DNA from: Flavobacterium anhuiense
Lineage (GTDB): Bacteria > Bacteroidota > Bacteroidia > Flavobacteriales > Flavobacteriaceae
NCBI RefSeq assembly: GCF_900101855.1
Contig: NZ_FMVC01000004.1
Span: forward strand, 186,001-250,000
Reading direction: 5' to 3'
Length of the DNA stretch: 64,000 bases
Shown here: one piece after another, positions 1 through 8,478 of the stretch
Layout: each line of letters begins with the position of its first letter
Numbering within the stretch: the first letter of the stretch is position 1
Made by a program: the position numbers and the translations under genes
The notes under the pieces: model-generated
What the model was told of the DNA's origin: nothing
What the model saw: only the letters and a program-made list of their open reading frames with translations
Databases searched by the model: none

Positions 1-920
1 GCTGTTGGTCCGCTTAAAATAACGCTGACATCAACTAACATTCCTACTGAAATCAGAAAAAACGGAATGAATAATGAATTTCCAATAAACTCAATTCTGT
101 TCATTAATGCTGACGAATGCGGAATTAAAGGATTCAATGCCAAACCAGCCACGAACGCGCCAATAATAGGCTCTACTCCTGCTACTTCGGCTAAAAAAGC
201 TGCAAAGAAAACCACAGAAAGCACAAAGATGTAATGCGCATGTTTTTCACTCTCTAATTTTTTGAAAAACCATTTAGCAATTCTTGGAATAAGCAAAAAC
301 ATTATGGCTGAAAAAATTGCCAGCGAAATAGTCAATTTGATCCAGAAAGCCTGATTTAAGCTTCCTTGAGCACTTCCCATAATTACGGCCAAAATAATCA
401 AAACAGCTGTATCGGTCAAAATTGTTCCTCCAACAGTAATGGCAACTGCTTGATTTTTGGCAATTCCCAGTTTACTCACAATCGGATACGCAACCAAAGT
501 ATGTGTCGCAAACATGCTCGCAGTTAAAAAACTGGCATTGAAATCGTATTGAAGCAAATAAAAACAAACTGGAAAACCAATTGAAAGCGGCAGAATGAAG
601 GTAAAAAAACCAAAGAGCAAACTCTTATTTCGGTTGGCTTTAAACTCATTCATATCCAATTCTAATCCAGCAATGAACATAATGTACAGAAGTCCAATTG
701 TTGAAAAAAGATCAACTGCAGAGTTTTTTGCCAAGATATTTAAACCGTGGGGACCGATAATAACTCCAGAAATAATTAGTCCAATAATTCCCGGAATATT
801 AATTTTTTTAAGCAAAATCGGCGAAAGCAGAATAATAAAAAGTATTAACGAAAAAATCAATACGGGGTTGCTTAAAGGTAATTCGAATTCTTGTAATAGA
901 TGTCTGAAAAATTCTATCAT
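1..920 (-). CDS. cation:proton antiporter (CPA2/KefB-type), C-terminus cut by window edge
   Basis: Reading leftwards from the ATG at 920 the protein starts MIEFFRHLLQEF and continues as about 306 residues of hydrophobic segments up to the window edge. It has the family's early glycine-rich stretch (PGIIGLIISGVIIGPHG) and a later conserved stretch (GVEPIIGAFVAGLALNP). These match the membrane domain of monovalent cation:proton antiporter-2 exchangers, which swap Na+ or K+ for H+ across the inner membrane. Any C-terminal TrkA-N or USP domain would lie outside the window. It is divergent from the serine dehydratase gene; the 295 bp between them hold only AT-rich promoter-like sequence. Substrate ion not determinable. 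Confidence 0.9.
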   Translation of the reverse strand, partial: MIEFFRHLLQEFELPLSNPVLIFSLILFIILLSPILLKKINIPGIIGLIISGVIIGPHGLNILAKNSAVDLFSTIGLLYIMFIAGLELDMNEFKANRNKSLLFGFFTFILPLSIGFPVCFYLLQYDFNASFLTASMFATHTLVAYPIVSKLGIAKNQAVAITVGGTILTDTAVLIILAVIMGSAQGSLNQAFWIKLTISLAIFSAIMFLLIPRIAKWFFKKLESEKHAHYIFVLSVVFFAAFLAEVAGVEPIIGAFVAGLALNPLIPHSSALMNRIEFIGNSLFIPFFLISVGMLVDVSVILSGPT

Positions 921-1215
921 ATGGTAACTTTATCTTCTTGTGGCATTATAATTTGTAAAAAGACATTTTCAGAATTCAAACAAAATCCATGAAGTATTAA
1001 TATTAAAGAATCGAGTATTTTTAGCACTCGTTCTTTTACAAAAATACCTAAAAATAGTGAACTTTTTACTTAAAGCACATATTAAGGTTTTAAATTTATT
1101 TCGTTGCCGAATTATTAAATTTTAATATTTTTTTTAACAAATACGCAAGATTAACAATCAAAAATTAATCATCATTGCATTATTCGATTATCTTTGTCTT
1201 AACAAAAATTGAACA

Positions 1216-2643
1216 ATGGAAGAATGTATCTCTGTTTTTGATATGCTTAAAATTGGCGTTGGCCCTTCAAGCTCACATACTTTAGGTCCTTGGCGCGCTG
1301 CCGAACGTTTTCTTGAAGAGCTCAAAGACGAAGCAATTTTAGACGACATTACAAGAGTAAAAGTCGACTTATATGGCTCTCTTTCTTTAACTGGAAAAGG
1401 CCACGCAACAGATCTTGCTGTAATGCTCGGATTGAGCGGACAAGATCCTGAATATATTCCTGTTGAAGATATTGCGGGAATTATTAAAAAAATCGAAACT
1501 ACAAACGAAATCAATTTGGGCAACCAAAAAGTGATTCCGTTCTTTTTTCTTCAAGACATTGTTTTCAACAAAGATTTTCTTCCGTTTCATGCCAATGGTT
1601 TGAAATTTACAGCTTACAAATCTGATGATTCTGAATATGAATCTACTTTTTATTCTATCGGAGGCGGATTTGTTGTAAAAGAAGAACGTACCAATGCGAA
1701 AGAAAAAAAAGCTATAAAATGTGCGTTTCCTTACCCGATTCAAAACGCAGCTGAATTGTTGAATTATACTATTACTGAAAATAAATCAATTTCTGAAATT
1801 GTATATCAAAATGAAATTTCGATGCGTCCAGAAGCCGAAGTGCATTCAGAATTAATGCGCATTTGGAATACAATGCTGGAATGCATGTACATTGGCTGCC
1901 ACTCTGAAGGCATTCTTCCTGGCGGACTTCATGTGCGCAGAAGAGCTTTTGACATGCACCAAAACTTAATCGGATTGTCTAATTATACCGACCCGCAAAG
2001 CTGGTTGGAAGAAATTAGAAAAACTGAGGTAAAATTTCGTCAGATTCTAAAATGGGTTAGCTGTTTTGCACTTGCCGTGAATGAAGTAAACGCTTCTCTT
2101 GGACGTGTTGTTACAGCGCCTACCAATGGAAGTTCTGGAGTAATTCCGGCCGTTTTAATGTATTATATGGTAATCGAAAACCATAGTGCTGGCGAAAAAG
2201 AAATCAAACAATTTTTGATGGTTGCGGGCGAAATCGGAAGTATCTTCAAAAAAGGATCTACTATTTCTGCTGCAATGGGCGGATGCCAAGCTGAAATTGG
2301 CGTTTCTTCTGCAATGGCAGCGGGAGCTTTGTGCGAATTGATGGGCGGAACTCCTGCTCAGGTTCTTATGGCTGCTGAAATCGCAATGGAACATCATTTG
2401 GGTTTAACTTGCGATCCTATTGGCGGTTTGGTTCAGATTCCTTGCATCGAAAGAAATACAATGGGTGCAATTAAAGCGATAAATGCTGCTGAATTGGCCT
2501 TAGAAACGGATTCAAAAAATGCTAAAGTTCCTTTAGACAAAGTGATTAACACAATGTGGGAAACGGCAAAAGATATGAATTCAAAATACAAAGAAACTTC
2601 TGAAGGAGGTCTTGCGGTTGCCGTAAACATGGCTGATTGTTAA
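1216..2643 (+). CDS. sdaA: L-serine ammonia-lyase (iron-sulfur, single-chain)
   Basis: 475 residues, matching single-chain L-serine dehydratases, which deaminate L-serine to pyruvate and ammonia using a [4Fe-4S] cluster. The N-terminal beta domain has the signature [20 protein letters not shown]. The C-terminal alpha domain carries [14 protein letters not shown] and the cysteine-bearing stretches [17 protein letters not shown] and QIPCIERN that hold the cluster in this family. A TAnnTTTG-type -7 element (TATCTTTG, 1189-1196) lies 20 bp before the ATG, without a clear -33 box. The next gene follows after 107 bp containing an inverted repeat, so it is probably transcribed alone. Confidence 0.95.
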   Translation: MEECISVFDMLKIGVGPSSSHTLGPWRAAERFLEELKDEAILDDITRVKVDLYGSLSLTGKGHATDLAVMLGLSGQDPEYIPVEDIAGIIKKIETTNEINLGNQKVIPFFFLQDIVFNKDFLPFHANGLKFTAYKSDDSEYESTFYSIGGGFVVKEERTNAKEKKAIKCAFPYPIQNAAELLNYTITENKSISEIVYQNEISMRPEAEVHSELMRIWNTMLECMYIGCHSEGILPGGLHVRRRAFDMHQNLIGLSNYTDPQSWLEEIRKTEVKFRQILKWVSCFALAVNEVNASLGRVVTAPTNGSSGVIPAVLMYYMVIENHSAGEKEIKQFLMVAGEIGSIFKKGSTISAAMGGCQAEIGVSSAMAAGALCELMGGTPAQVLMAAEIAMEHHLGLTCDPIGGLVQIPCIERNTMGAIKAINAAELALETDSKNAKVPLDKVINTMWETAKDMNSKYKETSEGGLAVAVNMADC

Positions 2644-2655
2644 CTTTTTAAGGTT

Positions 2656-2730
2656 TGCCACAAATTACACAAATTAGCACGAATTAAATTTTACTCAATT
2701 ACTCAAAAAAAATTGGTGTAATTCGTGGCA
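2656..2730. repeat. intergenic inverted repeat
   Basis: Arms TGCCACAAATTACAC (2656-2670) and GTGTAATTCGTGGCA (2716-2730) pair at 14 of 15 positions around a loop of about 45 nt. It belongs to the same style of gccac/gtggc palindrome seen at 16438-16485 and 18016-18184. It may act as a transcript-end hairpin for the serine dehydratase gene, but lacks a clean U-tract. Confidence 0.7.
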
Positions 2731-2750
2731 GAAAAAAACCAACCATTTAC

Positions 2751-3944
2751 ATGAAAAAACTTTACCTTTTACTCTTTTTCTGTTCTATTTTACTTCATTC
2801 TCAAGAACGTTATTTTTTAAATTCTGATACAAGATTATTTATTTCTCCGAATGCATCTGCCGATTTTTTAGGGTATTTTAAATATGGAGCTGAAGTTCGC
2901 TTATTATCTGAAAATCAAAATGGCTGGTACAAAATACAAGCTGATAATTTGAACGAAGGTTATGTGCAAGAAAAGTTTATTGCAAACAGCCTTAACGCAA
3001 AAGATGTAAAAATTAAAGATCCCAAAAATCCTATTTTGGAAGGTGGCGATGCTTATTACGGTGGCAATCATCTTTTTGTTCTTGCAGCTGGACTGAAAGC
3101 AAGAGCTTTGCCCGATAAAAGTTCAAAAATCAGAGAAATTTTATTTACAGGAGATCCTGTTGCAGTAAACTATCTTCCTGTAAATCCTGATGAATGGGTA
3201 AATATCAGCGGAATTTTTAACGAAGAATATTCTAAATATACACTGAGAAAATTTCTTGGCCTTAGACCAAACTTTGATGCTTTATTGAAAGATTTCGATA
3301 AACTTGATGCAAACGCGCTTAACGAACGTAAAACAGTTAGCGAAAGAATTGTAGAATTGGCATGGAACAGTGATTATTCTAAATTAATTCCTGCTTATCA
3401 GAGATACTATGAAGTTGTAAAACAGCTAAACGATCCTAAATTACTTAGCGAAACAGAATTGAATATGGCATTAGCCAAAGGTCTGGCCAATCATAAATTA
3501 TCAGAACAGATTATTGCCTTTACTCAAAAATCCCATTATTCTTTAAAAGGTTTTAAAACAAAATCGGTTAACATTTCGCTGGCAGATTTAATTAAAACGA
3601 TGGGAAATCCTCCCAAAAAAACTCGTATTTCAGACGAATGCGGCATTTATTTGAGTGATTTATTTTACTACTATCCAGATTTGGAAATTTCTGTTGATGA
3701 AAAACAAAAGCGGGGAGAAATCATTAAAGTTTTCATCAACGAAAACAACAAATTTATTATAAATCAAAACGCTATTTTAGATCATACGCTGTCTGAAAAA
3801 GCTTTCATTGAAAAATATGGAACTTATATTGAAGCTTCTCTAAAATCGGCCCACATTTACAGTATCATAATGGAAGACAGCCAATTCCGATTAGAATTTA
3901 AAGACGGAAAACTATTTTCTGTCGAAATATTCTATTATTGCTGA
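2751..3944 (+). CDS. secreted SH3-domain-containing protein
   Basis: 397 residues with a Sec signal peptide (MKKLYLLLFFCSILLHS, cut around residue 18). Two bacterial SH3-like stretches follow: residues about 25-80 (ending NGWYKIQADNLNEGYVQEKFI) and about 105-165 (GLKARALPDKSSKIREILFTGDPV ending EWVNISG). The remaining 230 residues are unrecognised, with a charged helical region and a C-terminal domain containing DECGIYLSDLFYYYPDLEIS. Bacterial SH3 domains usually bind peptidoglycan or other envelope targets, so a periplasmic or surface role is likely. No enzyme motif is visible. Confidence 0.8.
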   Translation: MKKLYLLLFFCSILLHSQERYFLNSDTRLFISPNASADFLGYFKYGAEVRLLSENQNGWYKIQADNLNEGYVQEKFIANSLNAKDVKIKDPKNPILEGGDAYYGGNHLFVLAAGLKARALPDKSSKIREILFTGDPVAVNYLPVNPDEWVNISGIFNEEYSKYTLRKFLGLRPNFDALLKDFDKLDANALNERKTVSERIVELAWNSDYSKLIPAYQRYYEVVKQLNDPKLLSETELNMALAKGLANHKLSEQIIAFTQKSHYSLKGFKTKSVNISLADLIKTMGNPPKKTRISDECGIYLSDLFYYYPDLEISVDEKQKRGEIIKVFINENNKFIINQNAILDHTLSEKAFIEKYGTYIEASLKSAHIYSIIMEDSQFRLEFKDGKLFSVEIFYYC

Positions 3945-3995
3945 TTCCCCTTTTACAATTATTCAATACTTTTACATTATCAAAAAAACAATAAA

Positions 3996-4814
3996 ATGTC
4001 TGTAGCAAAAAAAGATTATAAAAGAATCACAACAAAGTCATTAATTGAAATGAAAAGCAATGGAGAAAAAATCTCTATGCTAACTGCGTATGATTATACA
4101 ATGGCGAAAATTGTTGATACCGCTGGTGTCGATGTAATTTTAGTTGGTGATTCGGCATCAAACGTAATGGCTGGTCATGAAACTACTCTGCCTATTACTT
4201 TAGATCAGATGATTTACCATGCTTCTTCTGTAGTTCGCGCTGTAGAAAGAGGCTTAGTTGTAGTTGACTTGCCTTTCGGAAGTTATCAATCAGATTCAAA
4301 AGAAGCTTTACGTTCTTCTATCAGAATCATGAAAGAAAGTGGTGCGCATGCTGTGAAATTGGAAGGCGGAAAAGAAATAAAAGAGTCTATCAAAAAAATA
4401 TTAAATGCCGGAATTCCAGTAATGGGACATTTAGGATTAACTCCTCAATCTATCTATAAATTCGGAACTTACACAGTTCGCGCTAAAGAAGAAGAAGAAG
4501 CTGAGAAATTAATTGAAGATGCTCAAATGCTTGAAAAAGTAGGATGTTTTGCTGTCGTTTTGGAAAAAATCCCAGCAGCTCTTGCTAAAAAAGTAGCAGA
4601 CAGTATTTCTATTCCTGTTATCGGAATTGGTGCTGGAGGTGGCGTTGACGGTCAGGTTTTAGTAATCCATGATATGTTAGGAATGAACAACGAATTCAGT
4701 CCACGTTTCTTGCGCCGTTACTTAAATCTTTACGAAGAAATGACAAAAGCAATCAGCCAATATGCTGCTGATGTTAAGTCTAGTGATTTCCCGAATGCTA
4801 GTGAACAATATTAA
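3996..4814 (+). CDS. panB: 3-methyl-2-oxobutanoate hydroxymethyltransferase
   Basis: 272 residues, full length for PanB, which transfers a hydroxymethyl group from methylene-tetrahydrofolate to alpha-ketoisovalerate, giving ketopantoate for pantothenate and CoA synthesis in the cytosol. Signature stretches are [46 protein letters not shown] (catalytic-region Lys and Glu), [14 protein letters not shown] and [23 protein letters not shown]. The PS motif of the final helix is preserved as FSPRFLRRY. It is followed by the repeat-flanked four-helix-bundle gene and then an RluA-type synthase; other pantothenate genes are not in the window. Confidence 0.97.
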   Translation: MSVAKKDYKRITTKSLIEMKSNGEKISMLTAYDYTMAKIVDTAGVDVILVGDSASNVMAGHETTLPITLDQMIYHASSVVRAVERGLVVVDLPFGSYQSDSKEALRSSIRIMKESGAHAVKLEGGKEIKESIKKILNAGIPVMGHLGLTPQSIYKFGTYTVRAKEEEEAEKLIEDAQMLEKVGCFAVVLEKIPAALAKKVADSISIPVIGIGAGGGVDGQVLVIHDMLGMNNEFSPRFLRRYLNLYEEMTKAISQYAADVKSSDFPNASEQY

Positions 4815-4824
4815 AATCAGACTG

Positions 4825-4904
4825 GCTTAGATTTTTAGACATACTTAGACTTCTTAGATATTGCACTTAAATTCATTTAATTGCGCAAAATTCTAAGAAG
4901 TCTA
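4825..4904. repeat. left inverted-repeat arm of four-helix-bundle cassette, with internal hairpin
   Basis: The 35 nt at 4825-4859 (starting GCTTAGATTTTTAGAC) are the exact reverse complement of 5324-5358. A shorter copy at 4890-4904 (TTCTAAGAAGTCTAA) can also pair with 4845-4859, so the left side alone forms a hairpin with a loop of about 30 nt. The element looks like a hairpin of the ctaagaagtctaag family into which the coding part was added. Confidence 0.9.
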
Positions 4905-4952
4905 ATTTTTTGAAATCTTGAGCTTCTGCCAAAACTATCAATAATTTAAGCC

Positions 4953-5303
4953 ATGCATCAATTTAAAGAGCTTTTGATCTGGAAGAAAAGCAGATCATTT
5001 TGTTCTAAAATTTATTCTGTAACAGCCACATTTCCTAGTGAAGAAAAATTTGGAATAATAAATCAATTAAGAAGAGCTTCTGTATCAATCCCTTCAAATA
5101 TTGCAGAGGGCTCTTCAAGAAATTCAAATAAGGATTTTGCTAGATTTTTAGAAATTGCTATCGGATCAGCCTATGAAGTTGAAACACAACTTTTAATTTC
5201 ATCTGATTTAGGATTTATAAATGAAGAAAGTACAACTGAACTAATTAACTTACTGGAAGAAATCACTAAAATGACATCCCGATTTAGAGCGACGTTATTA
5301 TAA
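4953..5303 (+). CDS. four helix bundle protein (23S rRNA intervening-sequence family)
   Basis: 116 residues with the family signature: FKELLIWKKSRSF at the start, FPSEEKFGIINQLRRASVSIPSNIAEGSSR in the middle and EIAIGSAYEVETQLLISSDLGFI toward the end. This small helical family contains the proteins encoded within 23S rRNA intervening sequences and the Avd protein of diversity-generating retroelements. No reverse transcriptase or rRNA is nearby. The gene is enclosed by a perfect 35-nt inverted repeat (4825-4859 and 5324-5358) and appears inserted between panB and the RluA gene. The molecular role is unknown; nucleic-acid binding is the usual proposal for the family. A second, damaged copy lies at 46568. 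Confidence 0.92.
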   Translation: MHQFKELLIWKKSRSFCSKIYSVTATFPSEEKFGIINQLRRASVSIPSNIAEGSSRNSNKDFARFLEIAIGSAYEVETQLLISSDLGFINEESTTELINLLEEITKMTSRFRATLL

Positions 5304-5323
5304 AATCAAAAGAATCAGTCAAA

Positions 5324-5358
5324 ATCTAAGAAGTCTAAGTATGTCTAAAAATCTAAGC
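5324..5358. repeat. right inverted-repeat arm of four-helix-bundle cassette
   Basis: Exact 35/35 reverse complement of 4825-4859. It ends 9 bp before the proposed ATG of the RluA-type gene and contains an in-frame upstream ATG (5341) that would make repeat sequence part of that protein. Confidence 0.93.
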
Positions 5359-5367
5359 AAGTCTAAT

Positions 5368-6057
5368 ATGAAAATTGTTTCCACCAAAGATAATTTACAA
5401 GTACTTCACGAAGACAATCACATCATTGTGGTTAATAAGCGTGTGGGCGATATTGTTCAAGGCGATAAAACAGGCGATAAACCTTTGTCTGATGTTGTGA
5501 GAGAATATATCAAAGAAAAATACAACAAACCTGGTGATGTTTTCTTGGGTGTGATTCATCGTTTGGATCGACCTACAACTGGAATTGTGGTTTTTGCGAG
5601 AACTAGTAAAGCTTTATCGCGAATGAATGAGTTGTTCAGCAATCGTGAAACTAAAAAAACCTATTGGGCTGTCGTAAAGAATAAACCACGTGAAGCATCA
5701 GCAAAATTGGTTCATTATTTAAAACGAAACGAAAAAAATAATACTTCAAAAGCACATTCAAAAGAGGTGCCTGATAGCAAATTAGCCAGTTTAGATTATA
5801 CGATTATCAAAGAACTTCAAAATTATACGGCGCTCGAAATCAATTTGCATACAGGACGTCATCATCAGATTCGTGCTCAATTAAGTGCCATTGGTTCGCC
5901 CATAAAAGGAGATTTAAAATATGGCGCAGACCGAAGCAATCCAGACGGCGGAATTCATCTTCATGCCAGAAAACTAACTTTTGTGCATCCTGTTTCTAAA
6001 GAAAACATAACGATTGTCGCGCCGACACCAGACGACCCAATTTGGAATGCTGTATGA
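5368..6057 (+). CDS. RluA family pseudouridine synthase
   Basis: 229 residues from ATG 5368 (MKIVSTKDNLQVLHEDNHIIVVNK). An in-frame ATG at 5341 adds MSKNLSKSN, but those codons are the right arm of the inverted repeat, so I prefer the later start. The catalytic motif is HRLDRPTTGIVVFARTSKAL, where the Asp is the nucleophile of RluA-type enzymes that convert uridine to pseudouridine in rRNA or tRNA. The later ALEINLHTGRHHQIRAQLS and GDLKYGA motifs are also present. There is no S4 domain, so it is a short RluA-type enzyme; its target site cannot be told from sequence. Confidence 0.93.
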   Translation: MKIVSTKDNLQVLHEDNHIIVVNKRVGDIVQGDKTGDKPLSDVVREYIKEKYNKPGDVFLGVIHRLDRPTTGIVVFARTSKALSRMNELFSNRETKKTYWAVVKNKPREASAKLVHYLKRNEKNNTSKAHSKEVPDSKLASLDYTIIKELQNYTALEINLHTGRHHQIRAQLSAIGSPIKGDLKYGADRSNPDGGIHLHARKLTFVHPVSKENITIVAPTPDDPIWNAV

Positions 6058-6132
6058 TTTTTATGATTTAATTGTTAAATTTTTAAATTTTATCAATTAA
6101 CTTGCATAGGGAAAATTCAAGTTAATCGGAAA

Positions 6133-7461
6133 ATGGATTATAAAAATAACATCGGATATCGAAAGGAAACTCTAAAAAAGTTATTGTATAATATTCAAAA
6201 AAGCGAAGATTTAATCGTAAAAGCTTTATACGATGACTTTAAAAAACCTGAGTTCGAGGCTGTTTTGACCGAAACCAATTATGTCATTTCAGAACTCAAA
6301 GATGTTATAAAAAACATTAATAAATGGGCCAAACCTGAACGCGTTTTTCCTTCACTTTTAAATTTTCCTTCTAGCGATTATCTTTATAAAGAACCTTATG
6401 GAGATGTATTGATTATAGCGCCTTGGAATTATCCTTTTCAGCTTGCTTTATGTCCGTTGATTGCTGCGGTTGCTGCAGGAAATAGAGTGGTTTTAAAACC
6501 TTCTGAACTTACACCTCATACCTCGGCCATAATTGCAAAAATTATAGAAAAAACTTTTCATGTTAATCACGTCGAAGTTTATGAAGGCGGAATCGAAGTT
6601 TCTAATAAATTGCTTGCACAGCGTTGGGATTATATCTTCTTTACTGGAAGCGTTGCTGTAGGTAAAATTGTTGCAAAAGTGGCAGCAGAAAATTTAACTC
6701 CAGTTATTTTGGAATTAGGCGGGAAGAACCCATGTATTGTTGATGAAACTGCCAACTTAAAACTTGCCGCAAAACGAATTGTCTGGGGAAAATTCATTAA
6801 TGCCGGTCAGACTTGCATTGCACCCGATTATATTTTGATTCAGAAAAATATGAAGGTTAATTTTATTTCTTACTTAATTGAAGAAATCATTAAAGCTTAC
6901 GGCAAGAAAATTGACAAATCTCCTGATTTTGCGCGAATTATAAATACAAAAAACTGGTACCGACTCACCAATATGATTCAAGACGAACATATTTTATTTG
7001 GCGGAGAAAGTGATGCCAACAAACTTTATATTGCGCCAACACTTCTTGAAGAGCCAGATTTGGACAGTCCAGTTATGAAAGAAGAAATCTTTGGCCCAAT
7101 TCTGCCTATTCTGGTTTATGAAAATGAAAATGACATCGAAAAGGTTGTCAGCCGCTATGAGAAACCTCTTTCATTTTATATTTTTAGCGAAAATAATTCA
7201 TTTACAAAGAAATTAATTTCAAAATACTCCTTTGGAGGCGGTTGTATCAACGATACTGTTGTTCATTTTTCTAATAATAGACTGCCTTTTGGTGGTGTCG
7301 GCCATAGCGGAATTGGCGCTTATCACGGTAAACGAAGTTTCGATACATTCTCTCATCATAAAGCAATTGTGAAAAAAGGAAATTGGCTTGATTTGCCTAT
7401 GCGCTATGCGCCTTACAAAGATAAATTGGCTTCGATAAAACGAATTTTAGACTGGCTATAA
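6133..7461 (+). CDS. aldehyde dehydrogenase family protein
   Basis: 442 residues, the short class of NAD(P)-dependent aldehyde dehydrogenases (class 3/fatty-aldehyde type). Visible motifs are the Rossmann entry PYGDVLIIAPWNYPFQLALCPL, FTGSVAVGKIV, catalytic Glu194 in LELGGKNP, nucleophile Cys228 in NAGQTCIAPD, and EEIFGPILP. The C-terminal hydrophobic extension seen in membrane-bound fatty aldehyde dehydrogenases is only weakly represented (RILDWL). It oxidises aldehydes to acids in the cytosol; the physiological substrate is not evident from its neighbours. Confidence 0.93.
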   Translation: MDYKNNIGYRKETLKKLLYNIQKSEDLIVKALYDDFKKPEFEAVLTETNYVISELKDVIKNINKWAKPERVFPSLLNFPSSDYLYKEPYGDVLIIAPWNYPFQLALCPLIAAVAAGNRVVLKPSELTPHTSAIIAKIIEKTFHVNHVEVYEGGIEVSNKLLAQRWDYIFFTGSVAVGKIVAKVAAENLTPVILELGGKNPCIVDETANLKLAAKRIVWGKFINAGQTCIAPDYILIQKNMKVNFISYLIEEIIKAYGKKIDKSPDFARIINTKNWYRLTNMIQDEHILFGGESDANKLYIAPTLLEEPDLDSPVMKEEIFGPILPILVYENENDIEKVVSRYEKPLSFYIFSENNSFTKKLISKYSFGGGCINDTVVHFSNNRLPFGGVGHSGIGAYHGKRSFDTFSHHKAIVKKGNWLDLPMRYAPYKDKLASIKRILDWL

Positions 7462-7582
7462 ATCAGTTAAAAACATTTCGCAATGTTTTGTAGATTTTTA
7501 TATGGTATTGATTAAAAATATTATATTTACGTCAAGATACCTTTAAAAATGTTATAAGTCTATAAAACAATTATAAATATAA

Positions 7583-8389
7583 ATGAAATCTACACTTGAC
7601 CAAATTGAGGACATTAAAAAAAATGGCTTTTCCCTTGATTTTTCTTCCGTTTTCAATCACGCTTTCGAAAACTATAAAAAAATAGCTCTTTATTCGGGAC
7701 TTATCATTTTGGTCTTAGCCATTATCATTGTGATGGCATATATGGGAATATTGATCGCCTATTTTGGAATCGAGAGCCTAAAGCAAGATTATCTAAAGGA
7801 ATTCACAAATCAAAATTTCACAGGTGTTGAGCTTTTAGTTCAAACTATTGGATTTTCTTTGTTAGCAGCATTAATAGCTCCTTTTGGTGCAGGATTTTTA
7901 AAAATGGCAGATTCTGCAGATAAAGACATTGAATTTAATGTCTCTACGATGTTCTACTATTACAAAGGAAAATATTTTGCACAGATTTTCGTCGCAGCTA
8001 TTATCACGGCTATTACAGGAAACTTGCTTTCAAATTTAATTAGAAGTTTAAATATTCCATTTGGAGAACTTATTGCATTTGCAATTCCCTACATTATATC
8101 TTATTTTGTTTATTTGTCAACTCCTCTAATTATTTTTGGGAATTTGACAGCAATAGAATCCTTGAAAGCAAGCATTATCATAGTTACTAAAAATCCACTA
8201 AACATATTCGCATTTTTTATCATAGGTTTTTTAGGTGCTTTGGTAGGACTTGTGGCATGCTGTGTAGGAGTAATATTTACTGCGGTTTTTAATAGTTCAA
8301 TGCAATATGCTACATATTTTGCCATTTTTGGAACACATTCTGAAGAAGAAGATTCAATTGATTCAATCGGAAAATACAATGTAGATTAA
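7583..8389 (+). CDS. polytopic membrane protein of unknown function
   Basis: 268 residues. The first 30 are soluble (MKSTLDQIEDIKKNGFSLDF). About five or six hydrophobic segments follow, around residues 34-64, 88-113, 134-153, 159-190 and 208-238, and a short acidic tail (SEEEDSIDS). The shape resembles the DUF975/glycerophosphoryl-diester-phosphodiesterase-membrane-domain type of multi-pass proteins. Homologues in flavobacteria have sometimes been labelled beta-carotene monooxygenase, which nothing here supports. No catalytic or transport motif is visible. Confidence 0.75.
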   Translation: MKSTLDQIEDIKKNGFSLDFSSVFNHAFENYKKIALYSGLIILVLAIIIVMAYMGILIAYFGIESLKQDYLKEFTNQNFTGVELLVQTIGFSLLAALIAPFGAGFLKMADSADKDIEFNVSTMFYYYKGKYFAQIFVAAIITAITGNLLSNLIRSLNIPFGELIAFAIPYIISYFVYLSTPLIIFGNLTAIESLKASIIIVTKNPLNIFAFFIIGFLGALVGLVACCVGVIFTAVFNSSMQYATYFAIFGTHSEEEDSIDSIGKYNVD

Positions 8390-8478
8390 AATAGAAAATT
8401 CTTAATTATAAAGAACCTAACCACTTCTTTTTAAGAATTCTCAAAACGCTATTTACTTAACCAACATACCCAAATTCT

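Noticed and set aside
595..927. Plus-strand frame of 110 codons
   Set aside because: It is antisense to the antiporter gene, whose minus-strand translation has clear family motifs.
1387..1743. Minus-strand frame within the serine dehydratase gene
   Set aside because: Phe/Lys-rich antisense shadow of a well-supported enzyme.
4953..5303. Diversity-generating retroelement (Avd-like protein)
   Set aside because: No reverse transcriptase, template repeat or variable repeat is present near either four-helix-bundle gene.
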